Below, piece by piece: positions 24,572 to 32,782 of a stretch of DNA of 64,000 nt. The notes below the pieces were generated by a model. The model saw only the letters and a list, made by a program, of their open reading frames with translations, did not search any database and was not told the DNA's origin. Origin of the DNA: JANMCE01 sp031410595 (GTDB lineage: Bacteria > Actinomycetota > Acidimicrobiia > Acidimicrobiales > Ilumatobacteraceae); NCBI GenBank assembly GCA_031410595.1, contig JANNZM010000004.1:1-64000 (forward strand), read 5' to 3'. Numbering within the stretch: position 1 is the first letter of the stretch; each line of letters begins with the position of its first letter. The position numbers were made by a program, and so were the translations under genes.

Positions 24572-25657
24572 ATGTCGCACGAAGTACGGGCAATCGTGAG
24601 CCGCAGCGTCAAAGCACCCGTCACCCTTGAAACCATCGTGGTACCCGATCCGGGCCCCGGCGAAGCTCTGGTAAAGGTGCAGGCCTGCGGGGTCTGCCAT
24701 ACCGACCTCCACTACAGAGAGGGTGGGATCAACAACGACTTCCCTTTCCTGCTCGGCCATGAGGCTGCGGGCGTCGTGGAGTCGGTTGGCGCCGGCGTCA
24801 CCAACGTGAAGCCCGGTGATTTCGTGGTGTTGAACTGGCGGGCCGTGTGCGGCACCTGCCGTAGTTGCCTGAAGGGCAAGCCGTGGTATTGCTTTTCCAC
24901 CTTCAATGCTACGCAGAAGATGACGCTCGACGGCGTCGCGCTCTCGCCCGCATTGGGCATCGGCGCGTTCGCGGAAAAGACCCTCGTTCACTCGGGGCAA
25001 TGCACTCCGGTCAATCCGGCTGCACCGGCCGCCACCGCCGGGTTGCTCGGCTGCGGGGTGATGGCCGGCATCGGTGCCGCCATTCATACCGGCCAGGTCT
25101 CACGGGGCTCAAGCGTTGCCGTGTTTGGTTGCGGCGGTGTTGGTGACGCTGCAATCGCCGGAGCGCGGCTCGCGGGCGCCACCACGATCGTTGCGGTCGA
25201 TCTCGATGATCGCAAGCTCGCGATCGCCCGTGAGTTCGGTGCGACCCACACCGTAAACGCATCCACCAGCGACCCGGTTGAAGGCGTCAAGGCAGCCACT
25301 GGTGGGCTTGGCGCCGATGTTTGTATTGAAGCCGTCGGCAACCCCAAGGTGCTCGAGCAGGCGTTCTACGCTCGTGACCTCGCGGGCACCGTGGTGCAGG
25401 TTGGCGTGCCGAACCCCACCATGAAGATGCCCGACATTCCGATGATTGAGTTCTTTGGCCGCGGCGGGGCGCTCAAGCCCAGCTGGTACGGGGACTGCCT
25501 CCCCAGCAAGGATTTCCCGATGTTGATTGACCTGTACCTGCAAGGACGCCTCGATCTCGATCGTTTCGTCACCGAAACCATCGCGCTTGAGGGCGTAGAA
25601 GAGGCCTTCCACCGCATGGAACGCGGCGAAGTTCTTCGATCGGTCGTGGTGTTCTGA
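24572..25657 (+). CDS. mscR: S-(hydroxymethyl)mycothiol / S-nitrosomycothiol dehydrogenase
   Basis: 361 residues; GGAGG lies just upstream of the ATG at 24572. A zinc alcohol dehydrogenase: catalytic-zinc ligands in ACGVCHTDLHYREGG and FLLGHEAAGVVE, structural-zinc cysteines in CGTCRSCLKGKPWYC, and Rossmann loop AVFGCGGVGDAAIAGARL. The sequence matches the mycobacterial AdhE2/MscR type, which oxidises the mycothiol adduct of formaldehyde and reduces S-nitrosomycothiol. The following MBL gene overlaps its stop by one base, the same pair as in mycobacteria (Rv2259-Rv2260), which supports the assignment and implies that the cell makes mycothiol. Confidence 0.9.
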   Translation: MSHEVRAIVSRSVKAPVTLETIVVPDPGPGEALVKVQACGVCHTDLHYREGGINNDFPFLLGHEAAGVVESVGAGVTNVKPGDFVVLNWRAVCGTCRSCLKGKPWYCFSTFNATQKMTLDGVALSPALGIGAFAEKTLVHSGQCTPVNPAAPAATAGLLGCGVMAGIGAAIHTGQVSRGSSVAVFGCGGVGDAAIAGARLAGATTIVAVDLDDRKLAIAREFGATHTVNASTSDPVEGVKAATGGLGADVCIEAVGNPKVLEQAFYARDLAGTVVQVGVPNPTMKMPDIPMIEFFGRGGALKPSWYGDCLPSKDFPMLIDLYLQGRLDLDRFVTETIALEGVEEAFHRMERGEVLRSVVVF

Positions 25658-26274
25658 TGTCCTTTGAACTGGTCACCACCAACGGCGTCTTCTCCATCGA
25701 CGGCAACGAGTGGGAAGTCACCAACAACATCTGGATCGTCGGCAACGACCGTGAGGTCGCCATCATCGATGCTGCCCATGATGCTGAGGCCATCCTTGAC
25801 GCGGTGCACGGTCGACGGGTCAAGGCCATCCTGCTCACCCACGGCCACAACGACCACGTCAACGCCGCCATCGCTGTACAGGACGTGGTGGATGCACCCA
25901 TCTACCTGCATCCGGCCGACGACTTGTTGTTCGACGCGGTCTACCCAGGCATGCTGCCCGACAAGCCGCTGGTTGAAGGCGACAAGTTCATGGTCGGTGG
26001 CGAGCAGCTCCGCGTCGTGCATACACCCGGCCACTCCCCCGGCTGCTGCTGCTTCGCCACCACCGGCCGGGTGTTTTCAGGCGACACCCTGTTCTGCGGT
26101 GGCCCCGGCGCCACGGCAACCAGCACGGGCAACTTCGCCGACATCATCGAGAGCATCCGCACCAAGCTGTTCATCCTGCCGCCCCACACCATCGTCCACA
26201 CCGGTCACGGCGAAAGCACCACCATCGGCGCCGAGCTGCCCCAGTTGGAAGAGTGGATCGCCCGCGGCTCGTAG
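25657..26274 (+). CDS. Metallo-beta-lactamase-fold hydrolase of the mycothiol/formaldehyde pathway
   Basis: 205 residues. MBL zinc ligands are all visible: LTHGHNDHVNAAI (HxHxDH), HTPGHSPGCCCF, SGDTLFCGG and IVHTGHGEST. The GloB-like size and the one-base overlap with the mscR stop suggest a thioesterase acting on S-formylmycothiol or a related thiol ester, completing oxidation of formaldehyde to formate. That substrate is inferred from the neighbour. A downstream palindromic repeat may end the transcript. Confidence 0.88.
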   Translation: MSFELVTTNGVFSIDGNEWEVTNNIWIVGNDREVAIIDAAHDAEAILDAVHGRRVKAILLTHGHNDHVNAAIAVQDVVDAPIYLHPADDLLFDAVYPGMLPDKPLVEGDKFMVGGEQLRVVHTPGHSPGCCCFATTGRVFSGDTLFCGGPGATATSTGNFADIIESIRTKLFILPPHTIVHTGHGESTTIGAELPQLEEWIARGS

Positions 26275-26327
26275 GCCGAGGCCGTTATTCCGAGTCGCTT
26301 GAATTGAAGCCGGCGGATCGAGCGCCG

Positions 26328-26485
26328 GCGGATGCTTTTCGTTTTCGTCCATAGGGGTTAATGAACAGTCACAGTTCACATCCGCCAGCTTGACTGGTGA
26401 GTTCAGACTGTACGTTAACCCTGATGGACTCAAACAGAATTGGTGGATGCCTAGCTCGATGCGAGCGACGCCGTAACATATGCCG
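26328..26485. repeat. Copy 1 of a dispersed palindromic repeat (83-bp core)
   Basis: The core at 26347-26429 is 78/83 identical to 62468-62550. Its ends are imperfect inverted repeats: GTCCATAGGGGTTAATGAAC on the left, and a right arm whose complement reads GTCCATCAGGGTTAACGTAC. The centre holds CCAGC-TTG-ACTGG. Similarity to the other copy extends into both flanks (GGCGGATG on the left, GCGAGCGA-GCCGT on the right). It lies between two convergent genes. Confidence 0.8.
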
Positions 26486-26565
26486 TCTTCGGCCCTCCAC
26501 TGTCCACCGATTGCCCTGGGATCGTCCACCCGTTCGCAATATCATCGACGCAGCTCCACCACCAT

Positions 26566-27651
26566 TTACTGGCTCAGTACGATGCTCACAGGGAGACCGC
26601 CGTTTTCGAGAGTGGCGACTTCCACTGGATTCGCGATCACGCGGGTGACGAGGGCGCGGTCGGCGGCGATCATGGCGACGCGCCAGCCAGACGCACGCTC
26701 GCGCACGACGCGGCCAAAGGTGTCGTAGAGGTTGCGCAGGTCGTTGCCAGCGCTGACTCGTACCCCGTAGGGCGGGTTGGTGGCGAGCAGGCCCGTAGCA
26801 GCCGACAGCGCGAGGTTGCTGATGGATGACTGGCGGAATTCGATGTCGCGTTCGACGCCAGCGCGTTCGGCGTTGTCGACTGCCGCTTCAATCGCACCGG
26901 GATCTCGGTCACACGCAACGATCGGCTGCGGCGCTCGGTCAATCTGCCCGTCGGTCGCTTTCGCCCGTACGCGATCCCATACCGTCAGGTCGACCGATGG
27001 CCACGTTTCGAACGCGAAAGACCGCAACTGACCCGAAGCGATATTTCGGGCGGCGAGAGCGGCCTCGATAGCAATCGTGCCCGAGCCGCACATCGGGTCG
27101 ACGAACGCATCGACTGCACCGTCGTATCGAGCAGCTATCAGCAGCGACGCGGCAAGCGTCTCGCGCAGCGGCGCTTTGGCGGTGGCCTCACGCCAACCGC
27201 GACGGTGGAGGTGATCGCCGCTGGCGTCCACGCTAACGGTGACCGAGTCGTGGTCGAGCCGCACCCGAACGGTTGGCCCGCCACGAGCACCTAGCAGCTC
27301 GCGCACCAGCGCTTCGATCATGCCGGTATGTTGCAGCTTCGACGCGACGCTGTCGACCCGCACGACCAGTTCGGAGCCCACGCTCAAGTAACGGTCGAAC
27401 GACAACTTGCGGAAACCAGCGAAGAACTCACTCTTGTCCACCGCTTGAAACCGACCAACTCGCAGCAACACCCGCGAGGCGGTACGCAGATGCAGGTTGG
27501 CGGCATACAACTCGGCCGTGGTCATGTTGACCGAGAACCCGCCGTGACCAACCCGGGGCACCTTGCACCCCAGCGCACGGACCTCGGCCGCGGTGAACGC
27601 CTCCAGACCAGGAGGAGCAACGATATAGACATCATGCGGCCGAGTGGGCAT
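26566..27651 (-). CDS. THUMP-domain RNA methyltransferase (RlmL N-domain / UPF0020 type)
   Basis: 361 residues. The N-terminal third is ferredoxin-like plus THUMP, the RNA-binding module (IVAPPGLEAFTAAEVRALG). The Rossmann methyltransferase follows with VDPMCGSGTIAIEAALAARN (SAM site), IVACDRDPGAIEAAVDNAER and LLATNPPYGVRVS (the catalytic NPPY of N2-guanine methylases). In E. coli the homologous half of RlmL makes m2G2445 in 23S rRNA; tRNA m2G6 enzymes look similar, so the target is not certain. The start overlaps the tsaD stop by one base. Confidence 0.88.
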   Translation of the reverse strand: MPTRPHDVYIVAPPGLEAFTAAEVRALGCKVPRVGHGGFSVNMTTAELYAANLHLRTASRVLLRVGRFQAVDKSEFFAGFRKLSFDRYLSVGSELVVRVDSVASKLQHTGMIEALVRELLGARGGPTVRVRLDHDSVTVSVDASGDHLHRRGWREATAKAPLRETLAASLLIAARYDGAVDAFVDPMCGSGTIAIEAALAARNIASGQLRSFAFETWPSVDLTVWDRVRAKATDGQIDRAPQPIVACDRDPGAIEAAVDNAERAGVERDIEFRQSSISNLALSAATGLLATNPPYGVRVSAGNDLRNLYDTFGRVVRERASGWRVAMIAADRALVTRVIANPVEVATLENGGLPVSIVLSQ

Positions 27652-28679
27652 CAGAGAAACTGCAGGCGGAGGTTTGGGTCGGCTGCGGCGTCGAGCGAGG
27701 TGGGGCCATCACTGCGCAGTCGGTGCCACCCGGCTGACGCGATCATGGCGGCATTGTCGGTACACATCGATCGGCTCGGCAGGAAACCGTGCAGTCCGTC
27801 CTCGGTGCACGCGTCGAGAAACTGTTCGCGCAACGCGCTGTTCGCTGCCACTCCCCCGCCTAACGCCAGCGCCTTCGCGCCGACCTGCTTCGCAGCCCGA
27901 CGAGCTTTCTCAACCAGCACGTCGACAACCGCTTGCTGGAAGCTGGCCGACACGTCTTCGGCGGACACATCGGGGTTCTTGCGCACGTAGTTGACGACCG
28001 ATGTCTTCAAGCCGGAGAAGGAAAAATCGAGCCCGTCGTGCAGCATCGATCTTGGGAAGTTGATGGCCTCCGGGTCGCCGTCCATCGCCGCCAGATCGAT
28101 GGCGGGCCCACCGGGGTAACCCAGGCCGAGAAACCGGGCGACCTTGTCGAATGCCTCGCCGGCCGCGTCATCGATGGTCTGGCCGAGGAGGCGGTAGCGA
28201 CCGTGACCTTCCATCGACACAAGCATGGTGTGGCCGCCCGATACCAGCAGCACGACAAGTGGCAACTCGAGTGTGGGGTCCTCGAGGAACGATGCGTAGA
28301 GGTGTGCCTCCATGTGGTTGACGCCGATGAACGGCACCCCCCAGGCCAGAGACAGCGCCTTCGCGGCAGACACACCGACCAGCAACGCGCCCACCAAACC
28401 CGGCCCGACCGTCGCCGCCACTGCGTTGACACGACTGTCCTCGATACCGGCCTCCACAATGGCCTGCGCCATCACCGGCACCACCAGTTCGAGGTGGGCG
28501 CGGCTGGCGATCTCGGGCACCACGCCGCCGTAGCGGGCGTGCAGATCGATCTGGGTGGACACCACGCTCGACAACACATCAAAGCCGCCCATGACGCAGG
28601 CGGCCGCGGTCTCGTCACAGCTCGTCTCGATACCGAGGACGACAGTTGCATCATCAACTACCAACTTATGCGTCGCCAT
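27651..28679 (-). CDS. tsaD: tRNA N6-threonylcarbamoyladenosine transferase TsaD
   Basis: 342 residues, the normal length. Transfers the threonylcarbamoyl group from the adenylate to A37 of ANN-decoding tRNAs, with TsaB and TsaE. Seen: VLGIETSCDETAAACV, the iron-binding GVNHMEAHLYAS, LLVSGGHTMLV, GLGYPGGPAIDLAA and LALGGGVAANSALREQF (ASKHA nucleotide fold). The start overlaps rimI by 14 bases and the stop overlaps the methyltransferase by one base. Confidence 0.97.
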   Translation of the reverse strand: MATHKLVVDDATVVLGIETSCDETAAACVMGGFDVLSSVVSTQIDLHARYGGVVPEIASRAHLELVVPVMAQAIVEAGIEDSRVNAVAATVGPGLVGALLVGVSAAKALSLAWGVPFIGVNHMEAHLYASFLEDPTLELPLVVLLVSGGHTMLVSMEGHGRYRLLGQTIDDAAGEAFDKVARFLGLGYPGGPAIDLAAMDGDPEAINFPRSMLHDGLDFSFSGLKTSVVNYVRKNPDVSAEDVSASFQQAVVDVLVEKARRAAKQVGAKALALGGGVAANSALREQFLDACTEDGLHGFLPSRSMCTDNAAMIASAGWHRLRSDGPTSLDAAADPNLRLQFL

Positions 28680-29250
28680 CGAAGATTCCTTCGCTCAGCG
28701 TTGTTCCGGGCACCTCGGCAGCAAGGTCGGCGAGTCGCTCGGTGTACGCCGGTTGGTGAATGCCGCTGGCCCACAGCACTAGTGCGTCGTCGGTGTTCTC
28801 GTAGTAGCGCTTCCGCACGCCTTCCTGCAGGAAGCCGAACCGGTGGTAGAGACGCTGCGCTGCCACATTGGTATGACGCACTTCAAGCGTAAGGCTGACC
28901 GCACCGTGTTCGCGAGCGATGCGGGCAACGGTCAGCATGAGGCGGGTGCCGATCTTGTGACGGTGCCACGTTGGGTCGACGGCGATGTTGGTGATGTGCG
29001 CAGAGGGCGAGCCATCCCGAGCATCCTCGGCAAACATCAGGCCTGCGTAGCCGACCACGCGACCGTCGATACGAGCGACAATGTATCGACGTTGATGCCT
29101 TGGCGCGCCGATCTCGTTGGTGAAAACCGTCGGTGCCCACGGACGCGGGTAGACCTGCTTTTCGATCTTCATGATTTGGCGAAGGTGCCGACGTTTCATC
29201 GGGCTCATCACCACCGTTGCTCCCGCAGTAAGCGCTGGTTGCGTCTTCAT
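28666..29250 (-). CDS. rimI: Ribosomal protein S18 alanine N-acetyltransferase RimI
   Basis: 194 residues from the ATG at 29250, which overlaps the tsaB stop as ATGA. A GNAT acetyltransferase: IVARIDGRVVGYAGLMFA, ITNIAVDPTWHRHKIGTRLM (acetyl-CoA loop), LTLEVRHTNVAAQRLYHRFG and RKRYYENTDDALVLWA, the typical RimI ending YYxxxxxDAL. It lies inside the tsaE-tsaB-rimI-tsaD order usual for actinobacteria. Confidence 0.93.
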   Translation of the reverse strand: MKTQPALTAGATVVMSPMKRRHLRQIMKIEKQVYPRPWAPTVFTNEIGAPRHQRRYIVARIDGRVVGYAGLMFAEDARDGSPSAHITNIAVDPTWHRHKIGTRLMLTVARIAREHGAVSLTLEVRHTNVAAQRLYHRFGFLQEGVRKRYYENTDDALVLWASGIHQPAYTERLADLAAEVPGTTLSEGIFDGDA

Positions 29251-29954
29251 GTGTGGCGACCTTGACGGGTGATCCAATTGATCTCGGCATCAGGCTGGCG
29301 CAAGTAGAGCGGGTCGAGTTCCCACGGGTTCACAAACTGCTCGCGCAGCGCCTGCGCGTGGGCCAATTGAACAAGCGGCGCGGCCGACGGATGCGCCAGC
29401 CACGCATCGGCAAAAGCAGCCTTTGGCAGTTCGGACGCAAACTGGTCGCGGTAGCGGAGGGCGCCGTCGCCGACAAAGAGCAGATCGTCGCGCACGACCA
29501 GCAGTTCGCTGATGAGGCCCTCTGTTGTGCCAACCGCCGGCTCGGTAAGCCGTTGCATTCCACCTGGTGCCTGCCGGTACAGCGAGTGGTAGATCTCTCC
29601 GCGCCGAGCATCGATGACGGCCACGATGGTGCGATCGGTGTGCCGCAATGGGAATGCCAGCAAGTCCAGGCTTGCAATGCCGACCATTGGTACCCGCAGC
29701 GCATGGGCCAACGCCTTCGCAGTAGCGATGCCGACCCGCATGCCGGTGAACAACCCGGGTCCGATATCGACCGCGATGCAGCCAAGTTCGGCCAGGGTGA
29801 CGTCGGCTTGTTTGCAGATAAACTCGATGGCCGGGGTAAGGGTCTCGGCGTGACGACGGCCGCCCGTGACTTCGTGCAGCGCAATGACACCTTCATGCCC
29901 GCCGATAGCGCAGCCGATCCGATGGGTTGCCGATTCAATTCCCAGGATCAGCAC
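29247..29954 (-). CDS. tsaB: t6A biosynthesis protein TsaB
   Basis: 235 residues from GTG 29954, which shares its first base with the tsaE stop (TAGTG) and has GGGAGG ten bases upstream; an in-frame ATG at 29972 would give six extra residues. TsaB is the inactive TsaD paralogue that scaffolds the threonylcarbamoyl transferase complex. Seen: LILGIESATHRIGCAI, AVDIGPGLFTGMRVGIATAKALAHAL and TIVAVIDARRGEIYHSLY. Confidence 0.93.
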   Translation of the reverse strand: MLILGIESATHRIGCAIGGHEGVIALHEVTGGRRHAETLTPAIEFICKQADVTLAELGCIAVDIGPGLFTGMRVGIATAKALAHALRVPMVGIASLDLLAFPLRHTDRTIVAVIDARRGEIYHSLYRQAPGGMQRLTEPAVGTTEGLISELLVVRDDLLFVGDGALRYRDQFASELPKAAFADAWLAHPSAAPLVQLAHAQALREQFVNPWELDPLYLRQPDAEINWITRQGRHT

Positions 29955-30448
29955 TACGACCAGGCCTCCCATGTGGCGGATAGGCGCGCCAGGCGTGGGC
30001 CCCACGATGATCCGGCGGCCTCGATCTCGATGATGCGATCGTCGGTCTCTTCGCCGTACGAGATAAGGATCTCCAACCGGTCCTTCGGCAAGACATCGGC
30101 CACCGCGTCGCCCCACTCGATGAGCGTGACACTGCGATCGTCGATCAGTTCGCCGATCGCAAGATCGGCCACTTCGTTCATGCGATCGAGGCGGTAGACG
30201 TCGAGGTGATGCAACACCCGTGGCCTTCCGGGCTGTGGGGTGATGGGATACGACCGCACGAGCGTAAACGTGGGGCTGGTGACGGTTTCGCTGATATCGA
30301 GGCCAACAGCGAACCCCTGCGCAAATGCCGTCTTACCAACCCCCATTTCGCCGGCCAGCACGATGAGGTCGCCGGACTTGGCGACCTTGGCCAACGCAGC
30401 AGCGACGGCCTTGGTGGCCGTCGCCTCGCTGGTACGCAGAACGATCAT
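29954..30448 (-). CDS. tsaE: t6A biosynthesis ATPase TsaE
   Basis: 164 residues from the ATG at 30448, where the conserved sequence begins (MIVLRTSEATATKAVAAAL). P-loop ATPase LIVLAGEMGVGKTAFAQGFA, then VTSPTFTLVRSY and HHLDVYRLD (typical TsaE), and LIEWGDAV (Walker B). It drives turnover of the TsaB-TsaD complex. First gene of the minus-strand t6A operon; the spacing to the MFS gene upstream (70 bases) leaves room for its own promoter. Confidence 0.95.
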   Translation of the reverse strand: MIVLRTSEATATKAVAAALAKVAKSGDLIVLAGEMGVGKTAFAQGFAVGLDISETVTSPTFTLVRSYPITPQPGRPRVLHHLDVYRLDRMNEVADLAIGELIDDRSVTLIEWGDAVADVLPKDRLEILISYGEETDDRIIEIEAAGSSWGPRLARLSATWEAWS

Positions 30449-30518
30449 GTGATCAGCGCGGTGGCAGTCAGGCGGGGCACCGTAAGAATCTACCGCCTTA
30501 ACGCTGGCCCGGTTGTGG

Positions 30519-32093
30519 TCAGAAGCGGGCCGAGACCAGCTCCTGCTCCAACTCGTCGACTTCAAGGACGGCGGCCTCGGCTCGGGACGGCAGGAACACC
30601 CACGCCACCGTCATGCCGAGAACGGCGACACCAGCAGTGATGAGCGTGTCGACCCGCAGACCGTCGGTGAACGCGTTTCGAGCCACAGCGATGAGGGCGG
30701 GCCCTCGGTCACCGGCCTGCTGGGCCACCGCCAGCGCACCACCCAGGGAGTCTTTGGCGGCTTTGAGGGCAGCGGGCGGTAGCGGCTGGCCGGCGAGCGC
30801 ATTACCGATACGACCGGCGTACACCGAGGCGATGGCACTGCCGCCAACTGCGACACCCAGGGTGCTTCCAAGTTCCCGCGTCGTGTCGTTGACGGCAGAG
30901 CCGACGCCGGCAGCTTCCCGAGGCAGCGACCCCATGACGCTTTCGGTTGCGGGGGCCATCGCCAAACCCATACCCGATCCCATCACCAGCATGGCGACCA
31001 TGACGAGCGTGTACGACGAGTCGACTTTCATCGTGGACGCAATCAGCAGGCCGACGGCGAACGTGCCGAGTCCACCGGCAACCAGGGCCTTGGTGCCAAC
31101 CCGGTCAACGAGCTTGGGTGACAGGGGGGCGAACACCATGACGGCTGCCGCGAACGGCAGCGTGCGAACACCGGCGCCCAACGCGCTGTACCCGAGCACA
31201 CCCTGCAGATATTGAGCCACACCAAAGATGAAACCGGTGAGGGCGAAGAACAACAGCGTGATCGACAGACTGGCGGCCGTGAAACGCATGTTCTTGAAGA
31301 ACCGCACGTTCAGCATCGGGTCGGTCAGTCGGGATTCCAGCAGAGCGAAGCCCACCAGCACGATGGCGCCGACGGCGAACGCAGCCACGATAGGTGTACT
31401 GGTCCAACCCTTCGATGGTGCCTCTATGAGCGCCCACACCAGGGCGCCGAGACCGACGATGGAAAGGGCAGCGCCCTTGAGGTCGAGCTTGGCCGAACTT
31501 CCGTCCTTCGATGTCGGGATCAACATGGCGCCGACAATGATTGCAATTGCAACAATCGGCACGTTCACCAGGAAGATCGAACCCCACCAGAAGTGGGCGA
31601 GCAGAAATCCGCCGGCCACCGGTCCCAGCGCAATCGCCAAGCCCGACACCGCGGACCAGATGCCAATGGCGGCAGCGCGTTCCTTCGGGTTGGTGAACAC
31701 GTTGGTCAGAATGGACAGCGTGGCCGGCATGATCATGGCGGCGCCGATACCCATGACGGCGCGAGCAGCGATCAACTGACCGGTGCTGGAACCGAGGGCG
31801 GCGGCCAGCGATGCGGCGCCGAACACGACAAGGCCTAGGGTCAACATACCCTTTCGCCCTCGCCGATCGCCCAGCGCGCCAGCTGTCAGGAGAAGGCAGG
31901 CAAAGAACAACGTGTACGCATCGACAATCCACTGCAGCTGACTGGTCGTAGCATGGAGGTCGCGTACGAACGTGGGCAACGCCACGTTCACGATGGTGTT
32001 ATCGACCACAATGAGCAGCAACGACAAACACAGCACGCCCAGAATGGCCCAGCGGCGAGGATTCGCTTCTGGGTGAATATCAATGTTATCCAT
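30519..32093 (-). CDS. MFS drug:H+ antiporter, DHA2 (EmrB/QacA) family
   Basis: 524 residues with about 14 membrane helices. Signatures: VVDNTIVNVALPTFVRDLHA (motif D1 at helix 1), GALGDRRGRKGMLTLGLVVF (motif A loop) and GIWSAVSGLAIALGPVAGGF (motif C of antiporters). Such pumps export lipophilic drugs. The divergent TetR gene begins 35 bases away with a palindrome between them, so the pump is probably induced when its ligand releases the repressor. The cassette interrupts the usual alr-tsaE neighbourhood. Confidence 0.93.
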   Translation of the reverse strand: MDNIDIHPEANPRRWAILGVLCLSLLLIVVDNTIVNVALPTFVRDLHATTSQLQWIVDAYTLFFACLLLTAGALGDRRGRKGMLTLGLVVFGAASLAAALGSSTGQLIAARAVMGIGAAMIMPATLSILTNVFTNPKERAAAIGIWSAVSGLAIALGPVAGGFLLAHFWWGSIFLVNVPIVAIAIIVGAMLIPTSKDGSSAKLDLKGAALSIVGLGALVWALIEAPSKGWTSTPIVAAFAVGAIVLVGFALLESRLTDPMLNVRFFKNMRFTAASLSITLLFFALTGFIFGVAQYLQGVLGYSALGAGVRTLPFAAAVMVFAPLSPKLVDRVGTKALVAGGLGTFAVGLLIASTMKVDSSYTLVMVAMLVMGSGMGLAMAPATESVMGSLPREAAGVGSAVNDTTRELGSTLGVAVGGSAIASVYAGRIGNALAGQPLPPAALKAAKDSLGGALAVAQQAGDRGPALIAVARNAFTDGLRVDTLITAGVAVLGMTVAWVFLPSRAEAAVLEVDELEQELVSARF

Positions 32094-32101
32094 GCAAGCA
32101 A

Positions 32102-32116
32102 GATAACTCCGTTATC
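32102..32116. promoter_or_regulatory. Perfect palindrome between MFS and TetR genes, likely TetR operator
   Basis: GATAAC-TCC-GTTATC, six-base arms with a three-base centre, in the 35-bp divergent gap, nine bases from the MFS ATG and twelve from the TetR GTG. Position and symmetry fit an operator that controls both directions. Confidence 0.65.
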
Positions 32117-32128
32117 CAAGAAGGTCAA

Positions 32129-32728
32129 GTGACTCTCGACACGCAACGCCGAAAACTGGATGACACCGGCAGGCTCCTGGTGCAGGCCGCCAGCACACTT
32201 CTGGCCGATGAGGGCCCAAGCGCGCTCACGGTGCGCCGCATCAGCGCCGCCGCCGGCGTGTCCACGATGAGCCTGTACGACCGCTTCGGCGACAAGAACG
32301 GTGTCATCGATGAGTTGTTCATCGGCGGTTTCGAAGAACTGTCGAAGTCGATCACACGAGCCACACAGAAGGTCGAGAGCCCCCTTGAAAGTCTGGCCGC
32401 CGGCCTCAAGACATACCGTAAGTGGGCGCTGGCCAACCGCACCCATTGCACGGTGATGTTCAGCAAAGCCTTTGCCGACTACGAGCCCTCAGATCTTGCC
32501 CACATAACCGCGGCACACACCTTCGAGATCCTGATCGAGGGAGTTCGTTTGGCTATGGAAGCCGGGGCACTCCGCAAGGACGTTCCCCGTGACGTTGCCG
32601 GATCACTGTGGGCGTCCACCCACGGACACGTCACGCTTGAACTGGCCGGCGTCGCCGAACACGTCGGCCTCACCGGCAAACACTTCGACCTCACTGTCGC
32701 CACCCTGCTGCGAGGCTTCGCGGTTTGA
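32129..32728 (+). CDS. TetR/AcrR-family repressor of the adjacent MFS pump
   Basis: 199 residues starting at GTG, with AAGAAGG upstream. The N-terminal HTH is typical: LLVQAASTLLADEGPSALTV, RRISAAAGVSTMSLYDRFGD, KNGVIDELFIGGFEEL. The C-terminal ligand domain (about 75-199) is helical, with LAAGLKTYRKWALANRTHCT. Divergent from the pump gene and separated by the GATAAC-N3-GTTATC palindrome, so autoregulation is expected. Confidence 0.92.
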   Translation: MTLDTQRRKLDDTGRLLVQAASTLLADEGPSALTVRRISAAAGVSTMSLYDRFGDKNGVIDELFIGGFEELSKSITRATQKVESPLESLAAGLKTYRKWALANRTHCTVMFSKAFADYEPSDLAHITAAHTFEILIEGVRLAMEAGALRKDVPRDVAGSLWASTHGHVTLELAGVAEHVGLTGKHFDLTVATLLRGFAV

Positions 32729-32782
32729 GGGTTGCCGAAAGGGGTGCGTCGGCACGTCGGGCACCGCAGGCAGCTGGCGCTT

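Noticed and set aside
22059..24593. 844-residue version of the double GT2 protein
   Set aside because: The first ~98 codons run over non-protein-like sequence and the region upstream of the divergent mscR gene; the GT2 fold begins at ATG 24299.
26328..26485. The palindromic repeat as part of a CRISPR array
   Set aside because: Only one unit is present at each site, it is 83 bp with inverted ends, and there are no spacers. No array is visible anywhere in the window.
26077..26529. Minus-strand frame sharing a peptide with one at 62378-62572
   Set aside because: The shared peptide is only the translation of the DNA repeat; neither frame has a start signal, and one runs antisense through the MBL gene.
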